A stretch of 40,116 nucleotides of DNA from JAWWBL01 sp033720975 (GTDB taxonomy: Bacteria > Actinomycetota > Acidimicrobiia > Spongiisociales > ZC4RG35), in NCBI GenBank assembly GCA_033720975.1, contig JAWWBL010000004.1, forward strand, positions 1 through 40,116, given 5' to 3'. The translations under genes and the position numbers were made by a program. Below, in pieces: positions 8,457-16,471 of this stretch; position 1 is the first letter of the stretch; each line of letters begins with the position of its first letter. The notes beneath the pieces were generated by a model. That model was not told the origin of the DNA. It made no database searches and was given only the letters and a program-made list of their open reading frames with translations.

Positions 8457-8972
8457 ATGACACAGCCAAAGCAGTATTCGTCCGCGCCCGACCTGACCAT
8501 CGACCCTTCGAAGTCCTATACAGCCACGCTGGAGACCAACCGGGGAGAGATCGTCATCGACCTGGACGCCCAACGCTCCCCCCTCACCGTCAACAACTTC
8601 GTTTTCCTGGCCAAGGAAGGCTTCTACGACGGAGTGATCTTCCATAGGGTCATAGAGGGCTTCATGATCCAGGGAGGGGACCCGAGCGGCACCGGACGAG
8701 GTGGGCCTGGCTACCGGTTCCGTGACGAGATCGAGGGAGAAGGCACCTACGAGAAGGGGACCGTGGCGATGGCCAACGCCGGGCCCAACACCAACGGCAG
8801 CCAGTTCTTCATAATGCACACCGACTACCCCCTACCCCACAACTACACCATCTTCGGCCAGGTCTCGTCCGGTCAGGAGGTCGTGGACGATATCGCCAGC
8901 ACCGAGACAGGCGCCGGTGATCGGCCGATTGAGGACATGGTCATAGGCAAAGTCACGATCACAGAGGGCTGA
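8457..8972 (+). CDS. Peptidyl-prolyl cis-trans isomerase, cyclophilin type
   Basis: Protein-folding catalyst of 171 residues. Cyclophilin hallmarks are in order: NNFVFLAKEGFYDGVIFHRVIEGFM (FHRV carries the catalytic Arg), QGGDPSGTGRGGPGY, the GTVAMANAGPNTNGSQFFI core and FGQVSSGQEVVDDI. There is no signal peptide or membrane segment, so it acts in the cytosol. It has its own leaderless promoter and is followed after 4 nt by the MaoC gene, so the two are probably cotranscribed. Confidence 0.95.
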   Translation: MTQPKQYSSAPDLTIDPSKSYTATLETNRGEIVIDLDAQRSPLTVNNFVFLAKEGFYDGVIFHRVIEGFMIQGGDPSGTGRGGPGYRFRDEIEGEGTYEKGTVAMANAGPNTNGSQFFIMHTDYPLPHNYTIFGQVSSGQEVVDDIASTETGAGDRPIEDMVIGKVTITEG

Positions 8973-8976
8973 CCGC

Positions 8977-9381
8977 TTGCGGGTGGGTGACACTGCATCG
9001 CGGACCCGCCTGGTGACCACACGCGACATCGAGCTGTTCACCGAGATCAGCGGCGATCGGAACCCTCTCCACTACGACGAGGAGATCGCAGCAGCATCCG
9101 GATTTGGCGGCATCATCGTCCAGGGCGGTGTGACGACTGCCCTTCTCAACGCCGTCGTGGCGGAAGACATCCCTGGCCCCGGGTCGGTTTTTCTCAATGT
9201 CGACTGGAACTTCCGTGCACCGGTCCGCCCCGGTGACGAGATCACCGCAACGGTCACAATCACTGCCATTCGCGACGACAAGCCGTTGACCAACCTCGAT
9301 TGCCTCATCGAGAACCAGGAGGGAACGGTGGTGCTGGACGGGACCGCCGTCGTCTGGACGGAGCAACTCCCGGTGCGCTAG
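8977..9381 (+). CDS. MaoC-family (R)-specific hydratase/dehydratase-like protein
   Basis: Single hot-dog domain of 134 residues. FTEISGDRNPLHYDEEIAA is the hydratase-2 motif, with the catalytic Asp and His in DRNPLHYD, followed by GFGGIIVQGGVTTALL. Family members hydrate 2-enoyl-CoA or act in FAS-II-like dehydration; no ketosynthase or reductase partner is adjacent, so the pathway is open. The start is probably TTG at 8977, with AGAGGG about 8 nt upstream inside the end of the cyclophilin gene. A GTG at 8983 is the alternative. It converges on the PEBP gene. Confidence 0.88.
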   Translation: MRVGDTASRTRLVTTRDIELFTEISGDRNPLHYDEEIAAASGFGGIIVQGGVTTALLNAVVAEDIPGPGSVFLNVDWNFRAPVRPGDEITATVTITAIRDDKPLTNLDCLIENQEGTVVLDGTAVVWTEQLPVR

Positions 9382-9385
9382 CCGC

Positions 9386-10015
9386 TCAGCCCATCAATCG
9401 AGGATTCTGGGTGTATTCGCCGGTGATCGACGCCTGGTCGAGGATATGGCCTTCGATTGCCTCGAGCACCTCAGCAGCGGTGAAGGGGTCGTCGACGCCA
9501 ACCCGCTCGACATCGAGAGCGTAGAGCGTGAACACATAGCGGTGGGGAATGCTGTCGTTCCATGGCGGTGCCGGCCCGTCGTACCCGTAATAGTCCCCGG
9601 CCATGTCGTCGTCTCCTGCGAACCATGCGACGTAGTCGTTGAGACCTTGCCGGGACCCGTGCGGTCCTATAGGCGCGTTGACGCCTCCGGGAACTACCCC
9701 TTCGGAGAATTCCCCCTCAGCGATCGATCTGAGGTCGCCGGGCAGATCGACCACGACCCAGTGGAAGAAGTCAGAACGGGGCAGGTCTGATGGGACTTCC
9801 CGGTCTTCCTTGTTGACGTCGTCACCGACGCTGGGGGCATCCGGGTCGTGACAGATCAACGCAAACGACTTGGTCCCATCGGGAACGTCGGTCCACTCCA
9901 GGCCGGGATTGGCGTTGCCCGCGAACGTGACCCGCGTCTCCGGGTGGGCCATGGCGAACGCGCAGCGAGGCGGGATCACCTCGCCGTCGGAGAATGTGCT
10001 GCTGGTCAGTTCCAT
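9386..10015 (-). CDS. YbhB/YbcL family protein (phosphatidylethanolamine-binding / Raf kinase inhibitor-like)
   Basis: A 209-residue protein of the PEBP fold. It shows NPGLEWTDVPDGTKSFALI, the ligand-site CHDPDAPS, FFHWVVVDLP and HRYVFTLYALD. Bacterial members are soluble proteins of unclear function. The body is a little longer than YbhB because of acidic inserts (DDVNKEDREVP, AGDDDMAGDYYGYDG). It is the last gene of a three-gene minus-strand operon, starting 9 nt after the LLM oxidoreductase. No signal peptide is present. Confidence 0.92.
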   Translation of the reverse strand: MELTSSTFSDGEVIPPRCAFAMAHPETRVTFAGNANPGLEWTDVPDGTKSFALICHDPDAPSVGDDVNKEDREVPSDLPRSDFFHWVVVDLPGDLRSIAEGEFSEGVVPGGVNAPIGPHGSRQGLNDYVAWFAGDDDMAGDYYGYDGPAPPWNDSIPHRYVFTLYALDVERVGVDDPFTAAEVLEAIEGHILDQASITGEYTQNPRLMG

Positions 10016-10024
10016 GGGCCGATC

Positions 10025-10921
10025 CTACGTCGGCATCAACCGCCGTATCGCACCGAGCTCATCCACGGCCTCGACGTCGATCGGATCCACGACGATCTGG
10101 ATATGGCCGATTCCGGCCTTTGCGAAGGCAGTCAGGGCCTCGGCGATCGATTCGTGCGATCCGGAGATGGGCTCGGCACTGGGCCGGGTCTCGCTCCCCG
10201 CCTCCCGGCCAGCGCCTCTCGACAACTGCACATAGACCGCCGCCGTCTTCTCGATCTCGGCCGGGTCCCGTCCCACTTCGTTGCAGGCAGCTTCGAGCTC
10301 ATGGATCAAAGGCTCTAGCCCTGACGGCCGATTCCCGTACCAGACGTACCAGGTGTTCCACATGTCCACATAAGGAGCGGCGATCCGAAGCATCTTGGGA
10401 CCGTTCGAGCCAACCATCAGCTTCATGCTGGGGCGCGCCCGAGGGACGATCTCGGCGCCATTCAGCCTATAGAACTGTCCCTCGAAGTCGACCGAGCCGC
10501 GCCGGATCAACGCGTGGATGATCTCGATGGCCTCGGCAAAACGAGCCACCCGACGGTCATAAGGGAAGCCAAACGCCTCGTACTCGGCCGGGTTCCATCC
10601 CGCGCCAAGGCCCAGCAGGAGGCGACCGCCGCTGATCTCGTCGACAGTCGCCGCCTTCTTGGCGAGCATTGCAGGCGAGTGAAATGAAGTCGAAGCAACC
10701 AAGGGTCCGAGCTCCACCCGGGATGTCGCCTCCGCGAGTGCGGCGAGGGTCGACCACGCCTCCCAGGGACCCCTCGAACCGGTCGTCTCGTCCCGGTAGA
10801 GCAGATGATCGCCGACCCAAACCGAGTCGAGACCGACACGCTCGGCGGTGACCGCTATGTCCCTTAGCTCGTGCCAGCGAACCTCACGCTCGACCTCCGG
10901 AAGCTGCACGCCGACCTTCAC
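10025..10921 (-). CDS. LLM-class F420-dependent oxidoreductase
   Basis: Luciferase-like TIM-barrel enzyme of 298 residues, probably using reduced coenzyme F420. Motifs: MKVGVQLPE at the start, GLDSVWVGDHLLYRDE, RVELGPLVASTSFHSPAMLAKKAATVDEIS, then GGRLLLGLGAGWNPAEYEAFG and KLMVGSNGPKMLRIAAPY. The substrate cannot be read from the sequence. The start ATG overlaps the TGA of the upstream glycoside-hydrolase-like gene by 4 nt, so translation is coupled. This is the second LLM enzyme of the window; the other is fused to a kinase domain. Confidence 0.93.
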   Translation of the reverse strand: MKVGVQLPEVEREVRWHELRDIAVTAERVGLDSVWVGDHLLYRDETTGSRGPWEAWSTLAALAEATSRVELGPLVASTSFHSPAMLAKKAATVDEISGGRLLLGLGAGWNPAEYEAFGFPYDRRVARFAEAIEIIHALIRRGSVDFEGQFYRLNGAEIVPRARPSMKLMVGSNGPKMLRIAAPYVDMWNTWYVWYGNRPSGLEPLIHELEAACNEVGRDPAEIEKTAAVYVQLSRGAGREAGSETRPSAEPISGSHESIAEALTAFAKAGIGHIQIVVDPIDVEAVDELGAIRRLMPT

Positions 10922-12231
10922 CGGGCCACCTCCTCGTCAGTAGGAAGAGCCTCCAGATCGAATTCACTATTCCAATTCCACAGCATCCAACCCACTCGCC
11001 TCTCCTCGGCTGCCATGATCGACTCGCGGATCTGGGAGGTGGTCCACCAGAAGCCCTGCAACCACGGGCGGAGGAGGGTACCGGGCGCCAAACGCCGCAG
11101 ACCGTCGTCGATGGCACCGGCCACTACCTCATACGGGTAATCGTTGGGGTTCTCAAAACCGCGCCAACCATCGGAATAATGCGACGGATAGATCATCGGG
11201 CTGAGGGCGTGCAGTTCCGGTGACATCTCCTCAGGGCGCTGGCCCAGGGCGTGGTCGATGTCGGTCGATACGACAATCCCGAACACGGCGGCACTCATGT
11301 GACAGCCCATAGGCTCGAGCACCGCTCTGGCCTCAGCTAGGAAACTGACTATCGCATTGACCCTGAACTCCTGAGTGAGGGCTCGTTGACCGCTCACGTC
11401 GGCTGCTCGCCCCGAGGGATAGCGGATGTAATCGAACTGGATCTCGTCAAAGCCGATCTCGCATGCCTCCCGGGCCAATGAGATGTTGTAGGCCCTCGCG
11501 CCAGGAGCGGTCGGATCTACCCAGCCACTGGCGATTCGATCGTCAGGGTGTGCGCTCGCCCAATAGCCGTCTTCGAATGTCACGACCCGAGTGATCAGGT
11601 ACAACCCCTCCGCGTGCGCTTCCAGGACTCGCTCCCAAGGGTCGTAGGCCGGTTCCACCGCCCCCACGAGATGCGCCTCCTCCACGTTGGTGTCATAGAG
11701 GACTGTCCCGCCTTCTTTTTTCGTGTCGAACACCAGCGCATTCACCGCGGTGCCGCGGGCCAGAGCCAACAGGCCGGCGAACGCCTCATCGTCAGAGGCA
11801 GTCTCGAAAGAGACCCTGAGCCCACGCGCCACGATCGGATGAAGGACGACTTCGAGGCGATCCTCGTCACCGCGCCACTCCGCGACCGCCTCGGTCCACC
11901 CCCTCTTCGAAACGGTGATCGGGCTGGTTTCGCTGGTCTCCACGGCGAACACCCCCGACCTTCCCGTCTCCAGAGCCATCTCCCCGAGTGTCACGACAGC
12001 TCCTATCACCGGTCGGCCGAGCGGGTCCACCACGACCCCGGTGACCCGGTGGACCTCAGGCTGGGTTTTGGTCGTCGGGTCGGGAACGCTCGTCGTGATT
12101 GGAGTCCCGGTCGTCGATGTAGTCGCAGAGGACGTGACTGTGCCCGTCGAGGTCACCTCGATCTGGATTGGTCGATCCACGACGGCGCATCCGGCGAGGG
12201 CGAGAGCCAAGAGCGCTACCAGGCTTCTCAT
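10918..12231 (-). CDS. Lipoprotein: carboxypeptidase-regulatory-like domain + DUF4015-type putative glycoside hydrolase
   Basis: Exported 437-residue protein. The lipobox LALAGC places the lipidated Cys at residue 15. A Thr/Ser-rich linker (about 25-55) leads to a Cna-B/CarboxypepD-regulatory-like segment (VTGVVVDPLGRPVIGAVVTLGE). The catalytic part begins near residue 140 with RGLRVSFETA and NALVFDTKKEGGTV. GFDEIQFDYIRYPSG and SPMIYPSHYSDGW are hallmarks of the DUF4015 putative glycosyl hydrolase TIM barrel. It would act at the cell surface on an unknown polysaccharide. It leads an operon with an LLM oxidoreductase and a PEBP protein. TATGTT lies 9 nt before the ATG. Confidence 0.85.
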   Translation of the reverse strand: MRSLVALLALALAGCAVVDRPIQIEVTSTGTVTSSATTSTTGTPITTSVPDPTTKTQPEVHRVTGVVVDPLGRPVIGAVVTLGEMALETGRSGVFAVETSETSPITVSKRGWTEAVAEWRGDEDRLEVVLHPIVARGLRVSFETASDDEAFAGLLALARGTAVNALVFDTKKEGGTVLYDTNVEEAHLVGAVEPAYDPWERVLEAHAEGLYLITRVVTFEDGYWASAHPDDRIASGWVDPTAPGARAYNISLAREACEIGFDEIQFDYIRYPSGRAADVSGQRALTQEFRVNAIVSFLAEARAVLEPMGCHMSAAVFGIVVSTDIDHALGQRPEEMSPELHALSPMIYPSHYSDGWRGFENPNDYPYEVVAGAIDDGLRRLAPGTLLRPWLQGFWWTTSQIRESIMAAEERRVGWMLWNWNSEFDLEALPTDEEVAR

Positions 12232-12240
12232 CGACCCTCG

Positions 12241-12250
12241 AACATAACCT
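12241..12250. promoter_or_regulatory. Overlapping divergent -10 elements
   Basis: AACATAACCT holds two face-to-face -10 hexamers: TATGTT on the minus strand (12241-12246) for the lipoprotein operon and TAACCT on the plus strand (12245-12250) for the small membrane protein. They overlap by two bases, so the two promoters should exclude each other. Confidence 0.5.
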
Positions 12251-12267
12251 CGGGTTCGGCTTGTCCC

Positions 12268-12666
12268 GTGACAAGCCGTACGATGCGGGCGCCTGTGGCC
12301 AAGGAAAACGAGGCGGGCTGTCGCAACGCCGCCATCGCGACGACACTCCTTCTCAGCCTCGCAATCACTTTCATGGCGGCTGGATTGGCTCTCATTCCCA
12401 CGCCCGGATGCTCGGGCTCGTGTGAGACCGCGGCGCTGACTCTCCTCTTCGCCGGCGGACCGATCGGAGCCGTCATGAGCGTGGTCTTCGAAGACATTTT
12501 CGTCGTCTGGCCCCTCGAAATCACGCTCTGGGTCGTCATCGGGTTCTTTCTGGCAAGACGGTCGAACGCCAGGAAGACCGGCGTGTTGCGCTCGGCACTC
12601 GTTGTGGTCGCCATTGCCCTCTTGTACGGACTAGTCCTCTCACGCTTGGTGGAAATAGCCGTTTGA
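12268..12666 (+). CDS. Small integral membrane protein, unrecognised
   Basis: About 132 residues, with no family that I recognise. A short polar N-terminus with two Cys (one in NEAGCRNAA, then a CSGSC pair in a loop) is followed by three hydrophobic helices: IATTLLLSLAITFMAAGLAL, LFAGGPIGAVMSVVFEDIFVVWPLEITLWVVIGFF (possibly two segments) and LRSALVVVAIALLYGLVL. The GTG at 12268 and the ATG at 12283 are both possible starts; neither has a clear Shine-Dalgarno. It is divergent from the lipoprotein operon and followed by another small exported protein. Confidence 0.6.
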   Translation: MTSRTMRAPVAKENEAGCRNAAIATTLLLSLAITFMAAGLALIPTPGCSGSCETAALTLLFAGGPIGAVMSVVFEDIFVVWPLEITLWVVIGFFLARRSNARKTGVLRSALVVVAIALLYGLVLSRLVEIAV

Positions 12667-12698
12667 CCTCCCAGCGAACGGCGTATCTTGTGCTGGAA

Positions 12699-13049
12699 AT
12701 GCAACGCGTGCTGGGAATTCACTCGATCAGGTTGACGCTCGCCGCCATCCTTTTGATCGCGGCTTCAGGCGCCGGGATAGCTCACTTCTCCTCTCCCGCG
12801 CCCGGTGAAGACCTGGCACCGGTCGGCGGCGCCGAGACCCTGATCGATTTGGTACAGGGAAGCGAAGCGATCTTGTGGAAGGCAATCGAAGGCAAGGTCA
12901 GCACCCACTCGATGCTGGGTTGGCCCTCGAGCGATGGCATCCACGACATCGGCGGCTCCCTCGTCGTGGAACGGCCCGCCAACCCCTCAGCGGGACTCAT
13001 TCAGACAGTCGAGAAACCCCAAACACTCATCTTCAACTTCCAGGATTAG
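12699..13049 (+). CDS. Small exported or membrane-anchored protein, unrecognised
   Basis: A 116-residue protein with one N-terminal hydrophobic segment (LTLAAILLIAASGAGIAHF) that could be a signal peptide or anchor; no lipobox Cys. The remaining roughly 85 residues are soluble and include LIDLVQGSEAILWKAIEGK and GGSLVVERPANPSAG. No domain recognised. TATCTT lies 9 nt before the ATG at 12699. It converges on the M16 protease gene, which ends 6 bases further on. Confidence 0.55.
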   Translation: MQRVLGIHSIRLTLAAILLIAASGAGIAHFSSPAPGEDLAPVGGAETLIDLVQGSEAILWKAIEGKVSTHSMLGWPSSDGIHDIGGSLVVERPANPSAGLIQTVEKPQTLIFNFQD

Positions 13050-13054
13050 TGGGC

Positions 13055-14311
13055 TCACACCTCTAGGAACTGGGTCAGTTCCTCTCTCTCGAATGGCCCA
13101 ACTGCTCCGAGCATCCGCGTGCCCGAGCCGTAGACGTCGCGTGCTGCCTCTTGAACCGCCGCGAGGTCGACATTTTCGAGCTTCTCCAGCCTCTCGTCGA
13201 CCGAGAGGTGGGGCAGCCCGGCCAACTCGTCACGGCCCAGGCGAACCATCCGGCTACTCGCATCCTCCAGCGAGAGGGCTAGGCCACCTCGAATCGAGCC
13301 TTTGACCCGCTCGAGCTCCTCTTTGGTGATCCCATCCTCGACCACCTTGGACAGCTCTCCTCGGATGACATTCATTGCTGTCCCCGTTTGGCTTGGGGTC
13401 GTTCCGACGTATACCCCCCAGACGCCGTTGTCGGCGAAAGCCATCTTGAAGGCGTAGATCGAATATGCGAGACCCCGCTCTTCACGAACTTCCCGGAACA
13501 GCCTCGACGACATGCCCGAGCCGAGAGCGTTACTCAGAACTTCGAATGCCCAGCGTCTCTCGTCAGCCCGGGCAAGGCCCGGGCCACCCAGCACGATGTG
13601 CGCCTGTTCGGTGTCTCGTCGAGTGACGCGAACGTCGGGGCTGGCGTCGACCGGCCCGTGATCGTGAGGAACGGGGTCACCCGACCAGTCACCGAAACGC
13701 TGGGAGATGAGCTCTACCAATCGCTCGTGATCTACCGATCCGGCGGCCGCCACAACAAGAGAGCCAGCCCCATACCGTCGCTTCCAGTAGCCATTTATGT
13801 CGTCGCGAGACATGGACCGGATCGACTCCCGGGTTCCCAATACCGGAGACTCCAGCGCATGGTCGGCGAACGCCGCCCTCGAGAAATTCTCGAAGGCCAC
13901 GTCATTGGGGTCGTCCTCGTACATGTTGATTTCCTCTACGACCACCTGACGCTCTGCATCGATCTCGTTCTGGCGGAACGCGGGACGCTGAATGATCTCG
14001 GCGAGAATGTCCAGTCCGGAAGCCAGGTCCTGATCGAGCAGCCGGGCCCAGAAGCACGTGGCCTCTTTGGATGTAAAAGCGTTGTACTCCGCTCCCATCG
14101 CGTCGAACGTCTCGTTGACTTCCCGGGCCGAGAGCTTCTCCGAGCCCTTGAAGAGAAGGTGCTCGAGGAAATGGGAGACCCCGGCCTCGTTCGCATTCTC
14201 ATCCCTGGTCCCGGTGTCGATCCAACAGCCAAGAGCGACCGACCGGAGCGACGGCATGGGCTCGGACACGATGCGGAGCCCGTTTGGCAAGGTGGTCATG
14301 TCGTAGTGCAC
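13055..14311 (-). CDS. M16-family zinc peptidase (insulinase/MPP-like)
   Basis: Cytosolic zinc protease of 418 residues, like mycobacterial PepR. The inverted zinc motif HxxEH is HFLEH at 47-51, in the context GVSHFLEHLLFKG. The further Glu ligand lies in the ERQVVVEEINMYEDDPND helix about 76 residues on. The second half carries HIVLGGPGL and the Gly-rich SSRLFREVREERGLAYSIY, typical of the non-catalytic M16 repeat. A longer open frame reaches 14605, but the real start is the GTG at 14311, with TAGCCT ending 7 nt before it; the upstream part overlaps the divergent CobT-like gene. An ATG at 14299 is a weaker alternative. Confidence 0.93.
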   Translation of the reverse strand: MHYDMTTLPNGLRIVSEPMPSLRSVALGCWIDTGTRDENANEAGVSHFLEHLLFKGSEKLSAREVNETFDAMGAEYNAFTSKEATCFWARLLDQDLASGLDILAEIIQRPAFRQNEIDAERQVVVEEINMYEDDPNDVAFENFSRAAFADHALESPVLGTRESIRSMSRDDINGYWKRRYGAGSLVVAAAGSVDHERLVELISQRFGDWSGDPVPHDHGPVDASPDVRVTRRDTEQAHIVLGGPGLARADERRWAFEVLSNALGSGMSSRLFREVREERGLAYSIYAFKMAFADNGVWGVYVGTTPSQTGTAMNVIRGELSKVVEDGITKEELERVKGSIRGGLALSLEDASSRMVRLGRDELAGLPHLSVDERLEKLENVDLAAVQEAARDVYGSGTRMLGAVGPFEREELTQFLEV

Positions 14312-14318
14312 GGCCGGA

Positions 14319-14324
14319 AGGCTA
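14319..14324 (-). promoter_or_regulatory. -10 element of leaderless promoter (M16 protease)
   Basis: On the minus strand TAGCCT ends 7 nt before the GTG start at 14311. Confidence 0.55.
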
Positions 14325-14383
14325 TTCGGGCCAGTTGCGTACCAACACCCCGACTTGACACGACATGAGACAATGGGCGGCTG

Positions 14384-16471
14384 ATGCGCGCCCGCAACGA
14401 GACTTTCCTCACCAACCTGGTAGGTCCGGACGATACGGCCATCGAAGCCGTGGTCAGCCGCTACCAAAGGGTCGCCCCGGCGGTGACCCGCCTCGCGCGA
14501 TCCCTGTCCGACAACCCCAACTTGAGGGTTCGGCTCGGTCCTGAAGCGTCGGCTTCTCCAGACGAAATCGTGTGCGACCCGCGTATCTTCCAGGCTGCCT
14601 ACCACAGGAATGCCCCTGTGACGCCGGACGAAGTCGCCCTGGCCACCTCACTCCACGAGGTGATGCACCTGGTGTCGACAAACCTGGATGAGGTCCGTGA
14701 GTTGCCGCCGGACTGGCCCACTGATGGGAATGTCGCGGACGGTGTCGAGCTCGACCTCCTCACCGCCCTCGAGAGAACCGACAAGCCCGTTGCCGAGGTC
14801 CTGTTCTTCAGTCTCGAGGATGCACGCCAAGAAGTCCAAGGCCTCCTGTCGTATCCCGGCGCACGGTCGGTGCTCGAGGATCTCTATCTGTCTGCGCTGA
14901 GTCAGGCGATCGCCAAGTCGGGCGCTTTGAGTCAGTTCGTCCTCGGCTGTTTCCTGCTCACCGGCGGATACGTCGAGAGGGAGGTGCTGGAGAAGCGATT
15001 CGAGGCAAGGGCGGCCGTGGCCTTGGACGACGCTACAGCTCATTGCCATGAGGCGGCCGACGCGGACGATCCTTGGGAGGTTGCTCGGCTGGCCCTCGAG
15101 CTCGAGGAAATAGCGCGCGCCAACGGCCTGATCACGGAGGTGCCTGATACGGCAACCAACGCTCAACGAAAGCTCGCCGGGGAAACTGACGCCGACAAGG
15201 CAGCCGAGGGTGTCGACACGTTGCGCATCGCATCGCCAATCGTCTCCGACGCGGAGTCGTACCAGAACACCAGGAGAGCGGCCGATGCTCGCTCTGGATC
15301 GTCGGACCGCAAGGGAGCTTCCGACATCGCGGACGACGAATCGACTGAACAACTCCTGAGAGTCAGCCAGGCACCGGAGGTCTTTCTTCCCACCGGACAA
15401 GGCGGGAAGCTGGTAGTCACCCCCATCCCGTCCAAGTTCGCCACCTTTGGAGGCGAGGGGCTGGCTGCCATCGACAGCATGGCCAAACGGTGGGAGGTAG
15501 CCCAGCGAAAGGTCTCTGGAGAGCTCTTTCCCCTGTTTGCCGCAAACCAGCGGAGGGGTCTCCGCTCCGGTTTCGACCAAGGCGACGTGTCCCCCCATGC
15601 CGCTCTGTTCATCGGGGCGGGCCTATACCAGAGGCTTTACGAGCGGCGCTCGTCGCGGACACGACGGAGGTACGCCGTGTCACTTCTGGTAGACGCGTCG
15701 GCATCGATGCTCAGCCCTGGGAGGTCGCGAGGCGCAGGGACCTCGTGGGCGATGCCTGCCGCGCTACTCGGCGCGTGGACCATGGCCATGCTCTGCGACG
15801 AGCTCCAGATCGACTTCGAGGTGGCCCTGTTCAACCGAGGCTTCGCTGCCAGGCCTGACGACACCGAGGCCAGCTACCGCCGGGCGCGTTCCAGCGCCAC
15901 CGCCGGGCTACGCCGAACCCAGGGCACAGCCGCCGACCGGCTCACATCCACCGTCAACCACTACACGGTCAAGCCCTTCGACCGCCGATGGCGCGACGCT
16001 CAGCAAGTCCTCGCTGGGCTGTTCTACACGGCGCACGAGCCGACAAAGGCCGCCGCCCTGGCTCGCCGAGACGCCCAGGCGGCTCCCCCGGTGTCACTGT
16101 TCGAGAAGGCGGCCAACGTCGACGAATTCAACGTCATTCACGCGGCCGAGCGAATGGCGAGACTAGGAGCCGACGTTCGGCTTCTGATGGTCCTTGCGGA
16201 CGGGATGACCCGAGGCTCGGTTGAGAACCTCACGCGTTCGGTGGGCGCGGTGGAACAGTCGGGCACGACCGTGATCGGGATCGGCATCGGCGACCACACG
16301 GTCGACATCGCCTATGACCGACACGAGGTGGTGGAGAGACCCGACCAGTTGGCCAGGGCCATGATCGATGGAACGAGGAGCGCTCTGAGAAGGAGCCTCG
16401 CAATGTCCGGAATGGACACGTGGTGGATCAAGGCGTCCGGCTACAGAGAAAAGGAGACACAGATTGCCTGA
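14384..16471 (+). CDS. CobT-like protein: HExxH zincin-like domain + C-terminal VWA domain
   Basis: A 695-residue protein. The amino part contains SLHEVMHLV (HExxH at 91-95) and, about 55 residues on, SLEDARQE. HExxH followed by EDxR is seen in metallopeptidase-like domains attached to CobT-type VWA proteins. A low-complexity, charged linker spans roughly 250-330. The carboxyl VWA domain has the MIDAS motif VDASASM (D437, S439, S441), the later ADG at 605-607, and NVDEFNVIHAAERMARL resembling the CobT carboxyl end. VWA proteins of this type work with a CobS/MoxR AAA partner in inserting metals or remodelling target proteins. The partner gene overlaps its end by 8 nt. No cobN-like gene is in the window, so true cobaltochelatase function is doubtful. 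GACAAT lies 9 nt before the ATG. Confidence 0.8.
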   Translation: MRARNETFLTNLVGPDDTAIEAVVSRYQRVAPAVTRLARSLSDNPNLRVRLGPEASASPDEIVCDPRIFQAAYHRNAPVTPDEVALATSLHEVMHLVSTNLDEVRELPPDWPTDGNVADGVELDLLTALERTDKPVAEVLFFSLEDARQEVQGLLSYPGARSVLEDLYLSALSQAIAKSGALSQFVLGCFLLTGGYVEREVLEKRFEARAAVALDDATAHCHEAADADDPWEVARLALELEEIARANGLITEVPDTATNAQRKLAGETDADKAAEGVDTLRIASPIVSDAESYQNTRRAADARSGSSDRKGASDIADDESTEQLLRVSQAPEVFLPTGQGGKLVVTPIPSKFATFGGEGLAAIDSMAKRWEVAQRKVSGELFPLFAANQRRGLRSGFDQGDVSPHAALFIGAGLYQRLYERRSSRTRRRYAVSLLVDASASMLSPGRSRGAGTSWAMPAALLGAWTMAMLCDELQIDFEVALFNRGFAARPDDTEASYRRARSSATAGLRRTQGTAADRLTSTVNHYTVKPFDRRWRDAQQVLAGLFYTAHEPTKAAALARRDAQAAPPVSLFEKAANVDEFNVIHAAERMARLGADVRLLMVLADGMTRGSVENLTRSVGAVEQSGTTVIGIGIGDHTVDIAYDRHEVVERPDQLARAMIDGTRSALRRSLAMSGMDTWWIKASGYREKETQIA
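16451..16456 (+). promoter_or_regulatory. Shine-Dalgarno deciding a TTG start
   Basis: AAGGAG sits 7 nt before the TTG at 16464 but 22 nt before the next in-frame ATG (16479). This supports TTG as the start of the CobS-like gene, inside the end of the CobT-like gene. Confidence 0.7.

Noticed and set aside
13388..14368. Open frame of 326 codons antisense to the M16 protease
   Set aside because: The M16 motifs and leaderless start are on the other strand; the antisense protein shows no domain.
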